Origin: Thermoplasmatota archaeon
GTDB taxonomy: Archaea; Thermoplasmatota; Penumbrarchaeia; Penumbrarchaeales; Penumbrarchaeaceae
Assembly: GCA_016929175.1 (NCBI GenBank)
Contig: JAFGJI010000059.1
Location: forward strand, 1-19,106
Direction: 5' to 3'
Length of the DNA stretch: 19,106 bases
Below, piece after piece: positions 1 to 6,796 of this stretch (its first letter is position 1; each line of letters starts with the position of its first letter). The translations under genes were made by a program, and so were the position numbers. Below the pieces are notes generated by a model. The model was not told where the DNA came from. It did no database searches and saw only the letters and a program-made list of their open reading frames with translations.

Positions 1-457
1 CGAGGTCCTTTCCGTTTTCAAAGGGGAACATGATTTCTCCCGTCTATGCAGACTGGAGGATGAGAGGAACCCCGTCACCAGCATCGAGAGCGTGAACGTG
101 AGAGACCTCTCCGGCAATGGTGAGCTGGTCGTGGTGGATGTGATCGGGTCCAGGTTCCTGTGGAACCAGGTTCGCAGAATGGTAGGAACGGCCCTGGATG
201 TCTTCAACGGGCTCCTGGAGGTCGGGGACCTGCAGGCCCTTATCGATGAGAAGGAACGCGAAATCGAAAAACTCAGGGGAAAGATCAGGACCCTTCCGCC
301 AACAGGGCTTGTCCTGATGGACGTCCGTTTCAGGGATATAGATTTCGTGGTCTCCGATAAGGCACTGGAAACCGCAATAGGGAAGAATGCGGACAGATCA
401 TGGGAAGCCTCCATGAGGGTCCTCCTTCATTCAGCCATGCGGAGCATGAGAGGATGA
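1..457 (+). CDS. truA: tRNA pseudouridine synthase A, C-terminal part (5' end outside window)
   Basis: TruA isomerises uridines to pseudouridine in the anticodon stem-loop region (classically positions 38-40) of tRNA in the cytoplasm. The reading frame is open from base 2, so only the last ~151 residues are present; the first ATG in frame (base 92) lies inside the conserved domain and is not the real start. Visible hallmarks are F-x-G-E-H-D-F-S-R-L near the left edge, then the core G-S-R-F-L-W-N-Q-V-R-R-M-V-G-T (about bases 146-190), which in the family packs against the active site. P-P-T-G-L-V-L-M-D-V follows, matching the usual P-A/P-x-G-L-x-L-x-x-V segment. The catalytic Asp lies in the missing N-terminal half. 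The charged stretch between these motifs (E-K-E-R-E-I-E-K-L-R) is likely helical and is common in archaeal members. The gene ends 12 bases before the stop of a convergent small gene. Confidence 0.95.
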   Translation, partial: EVLSVFKGEHDFSRLCRLEDERNPVTSIESVNVRDLSGNGELVVVDVIGSRFLWNQVRRMVGTALDVFNGLLEVGDLQALIDEKEREIEKLRGKIRTLPPTGLVLMDVRFRDIDFVVSDKALETAIGKNADRSWEASMRVLLHSAMRSMRG

Positions 458-469
458 CCTGATATCGGT

Positions 470-763
470 TCAATCGACCTTCTCCACCTCTATCGTCACT
501 TCCGCCACCAGGGCCGCTATCGCCCCGATCGCGGCAAGCACGGGAGCCGTAAGTACGGTTATTGCCCCCACGCCGATACCGACCGTCAGCGGGATGTCCA
601 CCAGCGGTCTGCCTTCGTGTATTATCCTTATCCTCCGGGCATTCCCTTCCTTTATTATCTCATCGATCTTTTTCAGAAGATCGCTCCCCGAGACCCTGTA
701 AGACCTCTTTTCATCCACGGTTCCACTTCCGACAACACGAATGTCGAAGCATCCAAATATCAT
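470..763 (-). CDS. DUF4342-type small protein
   Basis: This 97-residue protein resembles the DUF4342 family, whose function is unknown. The family hallmark is a charged helix followed by E-G-N-x-R-R-I (residues 39-45), a beta turn and then I-P-L-T-V-G (57-62). The C-terminal stretch 60-90 is hydrophobic and rich in Gly and Ala (A-P-V-L-A-A-I-G-A-I-A-A-L), and it ends in an acidic strand. That stretch could be a membrane-inserting or membrane-associated helix. The annotated ATG (761-763) has no clear ribosome site. A GTG at 716-718 would give an 82-residue protein starting V-D-E-K-R-S-Y-R-V, close to the usual size of the domain, so the start is uncertain. The gene is convergent with truA and divergent from the beta-helix gene at 846, with 82 bases between them. 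Confidence 0.8.
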   Translation of the reverse strand: MIFGCFDIRVVGSGTVDEKRSYRVSGSDLLKKIDEIIKEGNARRIRIIHEGRPLVDIPLTVGIGVGAITVLTAPVLAAIGAIAALVAEVTIEVEKVD

Positions 764-845
764 TTCCCGTCGATTTCAGGACACCGCCGAAAAGGATATC
801 ATAAAGGAGGGAGGTGTTCGCGACCCTTCAGGAATGTGTTGATAA
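764..845. promoter_or_regulatory. Divergent intergenic promoter region with a single AT-rich box
   Basis: The 82-base gap between the divergent DUF4342 and beta-helix genes holds one TATA-like core at 797-804 (tatcataa), which reads ttatgata on the other strand. With the usual archaeal spacing of ~27 bases from box centre to transcription start, it would place starts near 828 (plus) and 773 (minus). Those give leaders of about 18 and 10 nt. A purine-rich Shine-Dalgarno-like run lies at 803-813 but is too far from the ATG at 846 to serve it directly. Inferred from position and composition only. Confidence 0.4.
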
Positions 846-2300
846 ATGAGGAGCTTGCCCAAGCTTTCACACCTGACCATCTTTCTGGTGGTCCTCGCGA
901 TGATATCGGAGGTCTCATCGGGAGATGAAGATGAGAGAAGCCCTTTCAAGCAACATGCAGCGATCTTCTTCGATGGAGCGGTCCATACAATGGACCCCCC
1001 CGACGGAATGATCGGAAGCGGCACCAGGGAGGACCCCTACCTCGTATCCGGGTTCTGGTTCAACACGACCTCCTCCCCCGGGGTGACAATCATTAATTCC
1101 ACAAGTCACATCCTCGTCGATCTGAACATCTTCACGAGCAGGACGCGTCTGGTCCATCCCGGCCTGCTTATCGTCAACTCCTCGAACGTAACCGTTCGCA
1201 ATGTGGCGGCATATTACTGCTCGAGGGGCATCGAGATAAGGAACTGCACGGATATTAGGATAAGCGATTCCGGTTTCTACGGGTCCAATGACGGAATATA
1301 TGTGGAAGGCCGGGACATCGAGATCGAGAAAGTGGACTGCAAGGTTAACATATATTCCGGTATACTGCTGAACAGATCTTCCAACATTTTCCTCAGGAAT
1401 GTGACCACATCGTCCAACACAGCCATCCTGGGGGTCACCTCGGGCATCCGAATAGTTGATTCGAGCGATATCGACATAAAGAACTCGATAAGCTCGCTGA
1501 ACTACGGTTTCGGAATACTCGCGGAATCGACGGATCCCTCTTCGGTTCTGGAAGGTATAAGGATATCCAGTTCCCTGATCGATACGAACAACAATGGTAT
1601 TGTCATGTCCCGGGCTGTGAACTGCACGATCGAGGAGGATACCATTCAGTACAACACGAACGGTATCTACATTTCCTATTCAAGAGATATCGAAGTGAAG
1701 GGATGCGGTTTCAACAAGAACACCTACGGGGCATTTTTCAGCGTTTCAAGTGACCTCGATATATCGAACTCGGAATTCGACCGCAATGAGAATTCCATAT
1801 ATCTGGATTCGACCGAAGGTTCGAACATACATGAGAATGTCTTCACCAATGGGACCTATCATGCGATCGTGATCGACACATGGACCGGTTCGGGACCACT
1901 GTCCAGCTACAACAGGATTTTTTGGAACAATTTCCGGGACAACGGTCAAGGTGGCTGTCAGGTGATCGACAACGGCGATAACAACCGATGGAACGAAGGC
2001 TCTATCGGGAACCTTTGGTCCGATCATTGCGGACCGGACCTGGATAACGACAGTATTGTCGATGAGCCTTACATCATCAAGGGGACTGCCAACGCAACAG
2101 ACAGATTCCCGATCGCTTCAAGGAGAGAGGGTGCAGTTGATGAAAATGAGGTTCCCGGGAAAAACGTCGTCATAACAGACACCAATGATCTCAATTTCTG
2201 GCTACTGGTCGCGCTCTCGGGTGTTATGACGTTGCTGCTTCTTGCCGGGGCCTTGCTGTTCTCTGCCGGGAGAACAGGAAAGGTCGACCACGACCTATGA
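846..2300 (+). CDS. Secreted, membrane-anchored NosD-like right-handed beta-helix protein
   Basis: This 484-residue protein is predicted to be exported and held on the outer face of the membrane. A signal peptide covers residues ~1-26. After it comes G-S-G-T-R-E-D-P-Y-L-V (57-67), a common opening of archaeal NosD-like domains. Residues ~85-370 are parallel beta-helix coils of ~22-24 residues, with recurring patterns such as N-S-S-N-V-T-V-R-N and S-R-D-I-E-V-K-G. The region R-I-F-W-N-N-F through G-N-L-W-S-D-H-C-G-P-D to D-R-F-P-I matches the typical end of NosD/PbH1 domains. A transmembrane helix lies at 451-475 and a short basic/acidic tail follows. An in-frame TAA directly precedes the ATG, which fixes the upstream limit. 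In NosD the fold occurs in a copper-related periplasmic protein, but most archaeal homologues have no known ligand. I infer a surface carbohydrate-binding or structural role, without direct evidence. Confidence 0.85.
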   Translation: MRSLPKLSHLTIFLVVLAMISEVSSGDEDERSPFKQHAAIFFDGAVHTMDPPDGMIGSGTREDPYLVSGFWFNTTSSPGVTIINSTSHILVDLNIFTSRTRLVHPGLLIVNSSNVTVRNVAAYYCSRGIEIRNCTDIRISDSGFYGSNDGIYVEGRDIEIEKVDCKVNIYSGILLNRSSNIFLRNVTTSSNTAILGVTSGIRIVDSSDIDIKNSISSLNYGFGILAESTDPSSVLEGIRISSSLIDTNNNGIVMSRAVNCTIEEDTIQYNTNGIYISYSRDIEVKGCGFNKNTYGAFFSVSSDLDISNSEFDRNENSIYLDSTEGSNIHENVFTNGTYHAIVIDTWTGSGPLSSYNRIFWNNFRDNGQGGCQVIDNGDNNRWNEGSIGNLWSDHCGPDLDNDSIVDEPYIIKGTANATDRFPIASRREGAVDENEVPGKNVVITDTNDLNFWLLVALSGVMTLLLLAGALLFSAGRTGKVDHDL

Positions 2301-2453
2301 TGTCCCTGAAAAATTGAACTGGAAGCCCTCGAAAAAGGTTCAGGAACTAAACGATAGAATGCATCGACCCTTGGTCAATTTCGAAGATCTCCATGTCCAA
2401 CTGCAGGAATACATACCACAAATAATAAATCTGGATAAAGGGGTCCATTCCAT
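2301..2453 (+). promoter_or_regulatory. Intergenic region with a TATA-like box for the 2454 gene
   Basis: This is a 153-base gap between two beta-helix genes. I see no RNA gene or convincing terminator hairpin in it. An A/T-rich box aataataaat lies at 2421-2430. A start of transcription ~27 bases downstream of its centre falls at about 2452-2453, essentially on the GTG start codon, so the message may be leaderless. A short reading frame crosses the gap, but most of its N-terminal part overlaps the upstream gene and it looks fortuitous. Confidence 0.45.
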
Positions 2454-5400
2454 GTGAAAAGCCTTCCTATCATAGTGATATCGCTCCTGATGATCCTATC
2501 TGTCCAGATCCCTGAAAGCGGAGGGGGGGCCACCGTGCAAACCTGGGCCGAGCACGATGTGGTCTACAACGAGACGCTCATCATCGGCCTCAACGAAACC
2601 CTGGTGTGGGAGGGTATCTCTGTACGTTGTGCCGGGGGATTGAAGATAGAGGGCACCCTCATCGCAAGGAACTCTACACTGGACCTCCATTCCGAAGGCC
2701 TGAAGAACGATGGCCATCTAACATTGGTGAACTCCTCCCTGCTGATAGGCCCCGAGGGCATAAACAATACGGCCTATCTCAACGCCACCGACCTGGATGG
2801 TGATCCCGGAACCGTCGGGGACGCCTCCAGGATCGTCCACATACCAACAAGTCCATCGTACGGGCTCGGCATCATATACGGGACAAGGAACCCCATGTCA
2901 TCCGTAAACATAAATCGGTCCTTCATCAAAGGGATGGGGCTGTCATGGGGAAGAATGGACCTGGACGATGTCCTGATGGAGAACTGCACCATCTCCAGAC
3001 CGGACTGGGGCTCCGAGATCCGAAGATCGGTGATGAGAGGCAATGGCACGGATACCGCCATCGAATGCTTCTACTCGACGCCCATGAGCGACATCACCGT
3101 ATCGGACTATCAGAGAGGCGTGGTCCTGAAGGGACCCAACATCTACGACAGGCTGAACATATCCAACTGCAGTATCGGGATAGATGCGGTTTCCAACGGC
3201 ACCACCATAAGATACTCCAGGCTCATCAACAATACGGTCCAGGTCCTTTCTTCCAGTAACATTTCCCTGATCGGGGTGGATGTCCGCAAAGGTAGGTTGG
3301 AGTTCTCCACCACCTCCACCACGACCATATACGACAGTATCTTCCGGGAGTTGGAGACCATGAAGGGATCGTCGAACGGGGCGGTGACGGATTCTACCTT
3401 TGAGGGATGCGATATCGGGCTCGAGAGACCTTTCAATTCGATAATTTCAAGAAACCGGTTCATCGGAAACCTCGAAGCAGTGAAGGAAGGTGTGGGTTGC
3501 AAGGTATTCCACAATTCGTTCATCGACAACGTGAGGGTTGTTATGGGTCCCGCGCTCTCGACATGGTACAATGATTCCCTGGAGGAAGGCAATCATTACG
3601 ACCGGTATGGGGGAAAGGACGACGGATCGAACGGCAGGATCGCTGGCGATGGCATAGGGGATACGGACCTTCCTTTCCTGGGAAGGGACCTCTATCCTCT
3701 GCTTCAGGACCGATACTGGGATATGCCCGAGATACCGGAGCTGAAAATAAGGTACGAGATCGGCTCCGACAGAGTGGACCTGAGCTGGAGATCCGGTGGA
3801 AAGCGGTATATCGTGCAGAGGTCCACCTCGCCGGATTTCTCCACCAGACTTGTCTCCTGGTCTTCGGTCGATACCTCTTTATCGGTGTTCAACAACGAGA
3901 ACACGACCCTCTTTTTCAGGATACGCACCTTCAACGACACAGGTTCGAGAGGATGGAGCGTCCCCGAATACGTCCATGTGGACCAGCGTCCCCTTCCCCC
4001 GAGGAACATCTGGCTGGAGCCTGTTCCCGAGGGAAAGGCCATACAGATCAGGTGGGAATGGGAAGGTGAGGACCTGTACCGTGCATTGATCTACTATTCA
4101 ACGGGATCCTCCGAATACAACTCGGTGGGTGTCTATTTCCCCGGATCCAGTGCCGTTATCACGAACCTGATCAACGGGATGGAATACTCTTTCTACATCG
4201 TGACGATAGACCATTCCGGGCTCAACTCGGAGAGATCGGTGACCGTAAGGGGAGTTCCGAAAGATACCTTCCCTCCGCCACCTCCCAGGGACATCGTCGC
4301 AAGGGCCAAGGACAACGAGACCATTGTCATCGAGTGGAGCCCGCCCCTTACCCAGGACATTTTGGAGTACATACTTTACCGTCGGGAACGGTCATCGGAT
4401 GAATTCATGGAAGTGGCGAGGCTTGCCAGATCGGTTCTGTTCTACGAGGATAGGGGTCTTTCGGACAATACAACCTACGAGTACGCCATGGCATCCGTTG
4501 ATGACGATGGTCCTGTCTCGGAACTTTCCCCCCCTGTTCGGAACACCACGTCCCATAACAACCAGAGGCCGATATTCACCGGCTCCGAGCTGATAATCTA
4601 CTTGATGGAGGACAGCGGCCCCCACCAGAGCAGGATCCTGGAAGGTTTCTCCGACCCGGACGGTGACGCATTGAGCTTCAAGGTTGTGGAGTATTTTCCG
4701 TTCAAGGCCACGATAGCGGACGGCCTGCTGTGGCTGGTCCCGGAACCTGATCAGGCTGGTGAAGGATATGTGGAGATCCTGGTCTCGGATGGTGAAGGCT
4801 ATGCATTGTTCCTGATAGGCATACTGATCGAGCCCGTGGAGGACCCTCCCCGGGATGTTCGCATAATCAACCCGACCAATGGAAGCATACTGCTTCCCGG
4901 AACCCCCGTGACCCTCGAAGCATCCGGATACGACCCGGACGTTGCCAACGGAGATGTCATGAATGTCACATGGACTTCCGATGTTGACGGCCTGCTGCAT
5001 ACAAATGCACAGTCCATAATGAGGGCGGTCAGGGAGCTCAGTCCGGGAAGGCACAGGATCTCCCTTACCGTGGAGGATAAGGCTGGCAACTCCGTGGAGG
5101 ACTCAGTGATCGTCATGTTATCCCTCTGGGGATGGGGAGATATGCCATGGAGGGTCTCCTTCTCGGATCCCGAGCGCAGAATGGATCCCGAAGCCCCGTT
5201 ACTGGAGCTCATCATCGAGAACGATTCACCGCTCGTGCTGAAGTTCAATATTCAGGGTGAGTTGGAGGGAATGCCTTTACCAGGAGAGAGAAATGTCATG
5301 ATCGGACCGCGCTCCAACGGCAGGGTGGTCCTGGAGTCCATGCCGGGTCAGAAGTTGGACGGGGAGGTCCTTGTCGAGCTCGAGATAGAGGCCGCTACCC

Positions 5401-5588
5401 TGAACGAGACCTATGCCGGCTCCATGGAGATATCCGACAGCTACCGGGTCGTCTCCGGGAACGATGCCTCCTCCCCCGGGAAGGGGGTCATAATTGCGAT
5501 AGTATTGCTATCCGTCCTTGCCCTGATCGGTGTCGGATCATACCTGCTCTATACCTTCATATCCAGGACCGACCGCAAAGGTGATTAG
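2454..5588 (+). CDS. Large surface protein: beta-helix, three Fn3, Ig-like domains, C-terminal anchor
   Basis: This 1044-residue protein starts at GTG (2454); the ATG two bases upstream is out of frame and runs straight into TGA. A signal peptide covers ~1-24. Residues ~35-410 form a right-handed beta-helix with many N-x-S/T sequons, ending in a NosD-type closure (G-D-G-I-G-D-T then R-D-L-Y-P-L). Three fibronectin type III domains follow at ~424-510, 512-604 and 605-698; the second and third open with P-L-P-P-R and P-P-P-P-P-R. Next is a cadherin/Ig-like domain at ~701-795 (F-S-D-P-D-G-D-A-L-S). A PKD/Ig-like domain at ~797-890 contains D-P-D-V-A-N-G-D and ends in V-E-D-K-A-G-N. A further beta-rich domain fills ~892-1000. 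One transmembrane helix (~1012-1037) and a basic tail complete it. The plan suggests a cell-surface binding or adhesive protein; no ligand can be read from the sequence. HypE begins 33 bases downstream. Confidence 0.85.
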   Translation: MKSLPIIVISLLMILSVQIPESGGGATVQTWAEHDVVYNETLIIGLNETLVWEGISVRCAGGLKIEGTLIARNSTLDLHSEGLKNDGHLTLVNSSLLIGPEGINNTAYLNATDLDGDPGTVGDASRIVHIPTSPSYGLGIIYGTRNPMSSVNINRSFIKGMGLSWGRMDLDDVLMENCTISRPDWGSEIRRSVMRGNGTDTAIECFYSTPMSDITVSDYQRGVVLKGPNIYDRLNISNCSIGIDAVSNGTTIRYSRLINNTVQVLSSSNISLIGVDVRKGRLEFSTTSTTTIYDSIFRELETMKGSSNGAVTDSTFEGCDIGLERPFNSIISRNRFIGNLEAVKEGVGCKVFHNSFIDNVRVVMGPALSTWYNDSLEEGNHYDRYGGKDDGSNGRIAGDGIGDTDLPFLGRDLYPLLQDRYWDMPEIPELKIRYEIGSDRVDLSWRSGGKRYIVQRSTSPDFSTRLVSWSSVDTSLSVFNNENTTLFFRIRTFNDTGSRGWSVPEYVHVDQRPLPPRNIWLEPVPEGKAIQIRWEWEGEDLYRALIYYSTGSSEYNSVGVYFPGSSAVITNLINGMEYSFYIVTIDHSGLNSERSVTVRGVPKDTFPPPPPRDIVARAKDNETIVIEWSPPLTQDILEYILYRRERSSDEFMEVARLARSVLFYEDRGLSDNTTYEYAMASVDDDGPVSELSPPVRNTTSHNNQRPIFTGSELIIYLMEDSGPHQSRILEGFSDPDGDALSFKVVEYFPFKATIADGLLWLVPEPDQAGEGYVEILVSDGEGYALFLIGILIEPVEDPPRDVRIINPTNGSILLPGTPVTLEASGYDPDVANGDVMNVTWTSDVDGLLHTNAQSIMRAVRELSPGRHRISLTVEDKAGNSVEDSVIVMLSLWGWGDMPWRVSFSDPERRMDPEAPLLELIIENDSPLVLKFNIQGELEGMPLPGERNVMIGPRSNGRVVLESMPGQKLDGEVLVELEIEAATLNETYAGSMEISDSYRVVSGNDASSPGKGVIIAIVLLSVLALIGVGSYLLYTFISRTDRKGD

Positions 5589-5621
5589 GCAGTTATCCAT
5601 GGCCTCTCCGAGGCGTCTTCG

Positions 5622-6710
5622 ATGGACGATGAAAGGAAGATCTCGCTGGGTGAAGGTGCGGGAGGCGAGCTCATGCAGAGGATGCTAAAAGAGCTCGTCA
5701 TACCGCTTGTGAGGAACGCTGATATCGAATATGATCCGGCAGCCCTTCCCCCCGGGCTCTTGGATGATTCGGCTGCCGTGGACGATGTGGCATTCACCAT
5801 CGACGGACATACCGTTTGGCCGCTGGAGTTCCCCGGGGGCGACATAGGCTCCCTTTCCGTTTATGGAACCGTGAACGACCTGTGGGTCGTCGGAGCGATA
5901 CCAAGGGCCCTTGCCCTTTCCATGATCATCGAGGAAGGACTTGACCGCTCGCTCCTCCGCAGGATATCCTCGTCCATCGGCTCTGCTTCCAGCTCCGCAG
6001 GGGTGGTGATCGCGACCGGCGACACGAAGGTGGTTGAGAGAGGGGGGGTCAAAGGAATGATCATCTCCACCGCCGGCATCGGTCTCAAGCATCCACTCCT
6101 TGACGGGAACCACAGGAGGGCCTCTTTTTTACGTTCCGGATCGGGGGCCGAGGCTCCAGTATCGCATTGGCTGAGGGATGACGGGGTGCGCAAGGGTGAT
6201 GTGATCATCCTGTCCGGATCGGTCGGGGACCACGGAATATCCCTGCTCTCCTTCAGGGAAGGATACGGTTTCGACACCGAACTCGTGTCGGACCTTGCCC
6301 CCCTGGGTGAGGTCATCGAGGCAGCTCTCCGCGTCGGAGGGGTCATCGCCGCTAAGGACCTGACCAGGGGGGGTCTCGCGAACGGGCTGAACGAATGGTG
6401 CGGGAAGAGCGGATATTCCATCCATGTATCGGGACCCGATATTCCGGTCAAGCCGGCAGTGGCCAGTGCCTGCGATATGCTCGGATTGGACCCTTACGAG
6501 ATAGGGAACGAGGGCAAGGTCATTCTCGCTGTAGCTCCCGGCAGCGAGGAGGAGATACTGGAGGCCGTAAAAAGGACCAGCACAGGAAAGGATGCGGCCA
6601 TCATCGGTCATGTGGGTGCAAGAGGAAGGAACGTCATCCTCGAGACCGAGGTCGGCGGGAAAAGGATCATGGATCCGCCCTACGGCGATCCGGTCCCGAG
6701 GATATGCTGA
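5622..6710 (+). CDS. hypE: Hydrogenase maturation factor HypE (carbamoyl dehydratase)
   Basis: HypE takes a carbamoyl group from HypF onto its C-terminal cysteine and dehydrates it with ATP to a thiocyanate. The HypC-HypD complex then uses this as the CN ligand of the [NiFe] centre. The 362-residue protein has the AIRS/PurM-like N- and C-terminal domains. Visible motifs are G-A-G-G near residue 11, D-D-S-A-A-V, P-L-E-F-P-G-G-D-I-G, Y-G-T-V-N-D-L, I-I-E-E-G and A-T-G-D-T-K-V-V-E. The chain ends exactly in P-R-I-C, the conserved tail carrying the essential cysteine, so it is probably active. The first motif reads L-G-E-G-A-G-G where many HypE have L-x-H-G-x-G-G. It is slightly longer than the common ~330-350 residues. 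No other hyp or hydrogenase gene is in the window. The 33-base gap after the upstream gene shows no convincing promoter, so read-through transcription is possible. Confidence 0.95.
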   Translation: MDDERKISLGEGAGGELMQRMLKELVIPLVRNADIEYDPAALPPGLLDDSAAVDDVAFTIDGHTVWPLEFPGGDIGSLSVYGTVNDLWVVGAIPRALALSMIIEEGLDRSLLRRISSSIGSASSSAGVVIATGDTKVVERGGVKGMIISTAGIGLKHPLLDGNHRRASFLRSGSGAEAPVSHWLRDDGVRKGDVIILSGSVGDHGISLLSFREGYGFDTELVSDLAPLGEVIEAALRVGGVIAAKDLTRGGLANGLNEWCGKSGYSIHVSGPDIPVKPAVASACDMLGLDPYEIGNEGKVILAVAPGSEEEILEAVKRTSTGKDAAIIGHVGARGRNVILETEVGGKRIMDPPYGDPVPRIC

Positions 6711-6748
6711 GAGGATCATGCCAAGGATATGAGACACCCCCAAAATGA

Positions 6749-6756
6749 TTTAAATG
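6749..6756 (+). promoter_or_regulatory. TATA-like box upstream of the 6797 gene
   Basis: The motif tttaaatg in an A-rich setting is the clearest AT box in the 86-base gap after hypE. Transcription from ~27 bases past its centre would start near 6779, giving a leader of ~17 nt. That leader contains a purine-rich run (gggaagggga, about 6782-6791) before the ATG at 6797, which could act as a weak Shine-Dalgarno site. Confidence 0.5.
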
Positions 6757-6796
6757 ACATCCCCCATCCATTCAGGGTACAGGGAAGGGGATCGAC

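Noticed and set aside
2242..2457. A 71-codon plus-strand frame crossing the gap between the two beta-helix genes.
   Set aside because: Its first third lies out of frame inside the upstream transmembrane/tail coding region, it has no recognisable domain, and it runs into the TATA-like box and start of the next gene.
4392..5054. A 220-codon minus-strand frame antisense to the Fn3/Ig region.
   Set aside because: It is fully inside a well-supported gene, shows no recognisable motif, and has the composition of an antisense shadow.
6119..6130. A T-rich run inside hypE as a possible archaeal terminator.
   Set aside because: It lies mid-gene in a continuous, conserved reading frame with no gene end nearby.
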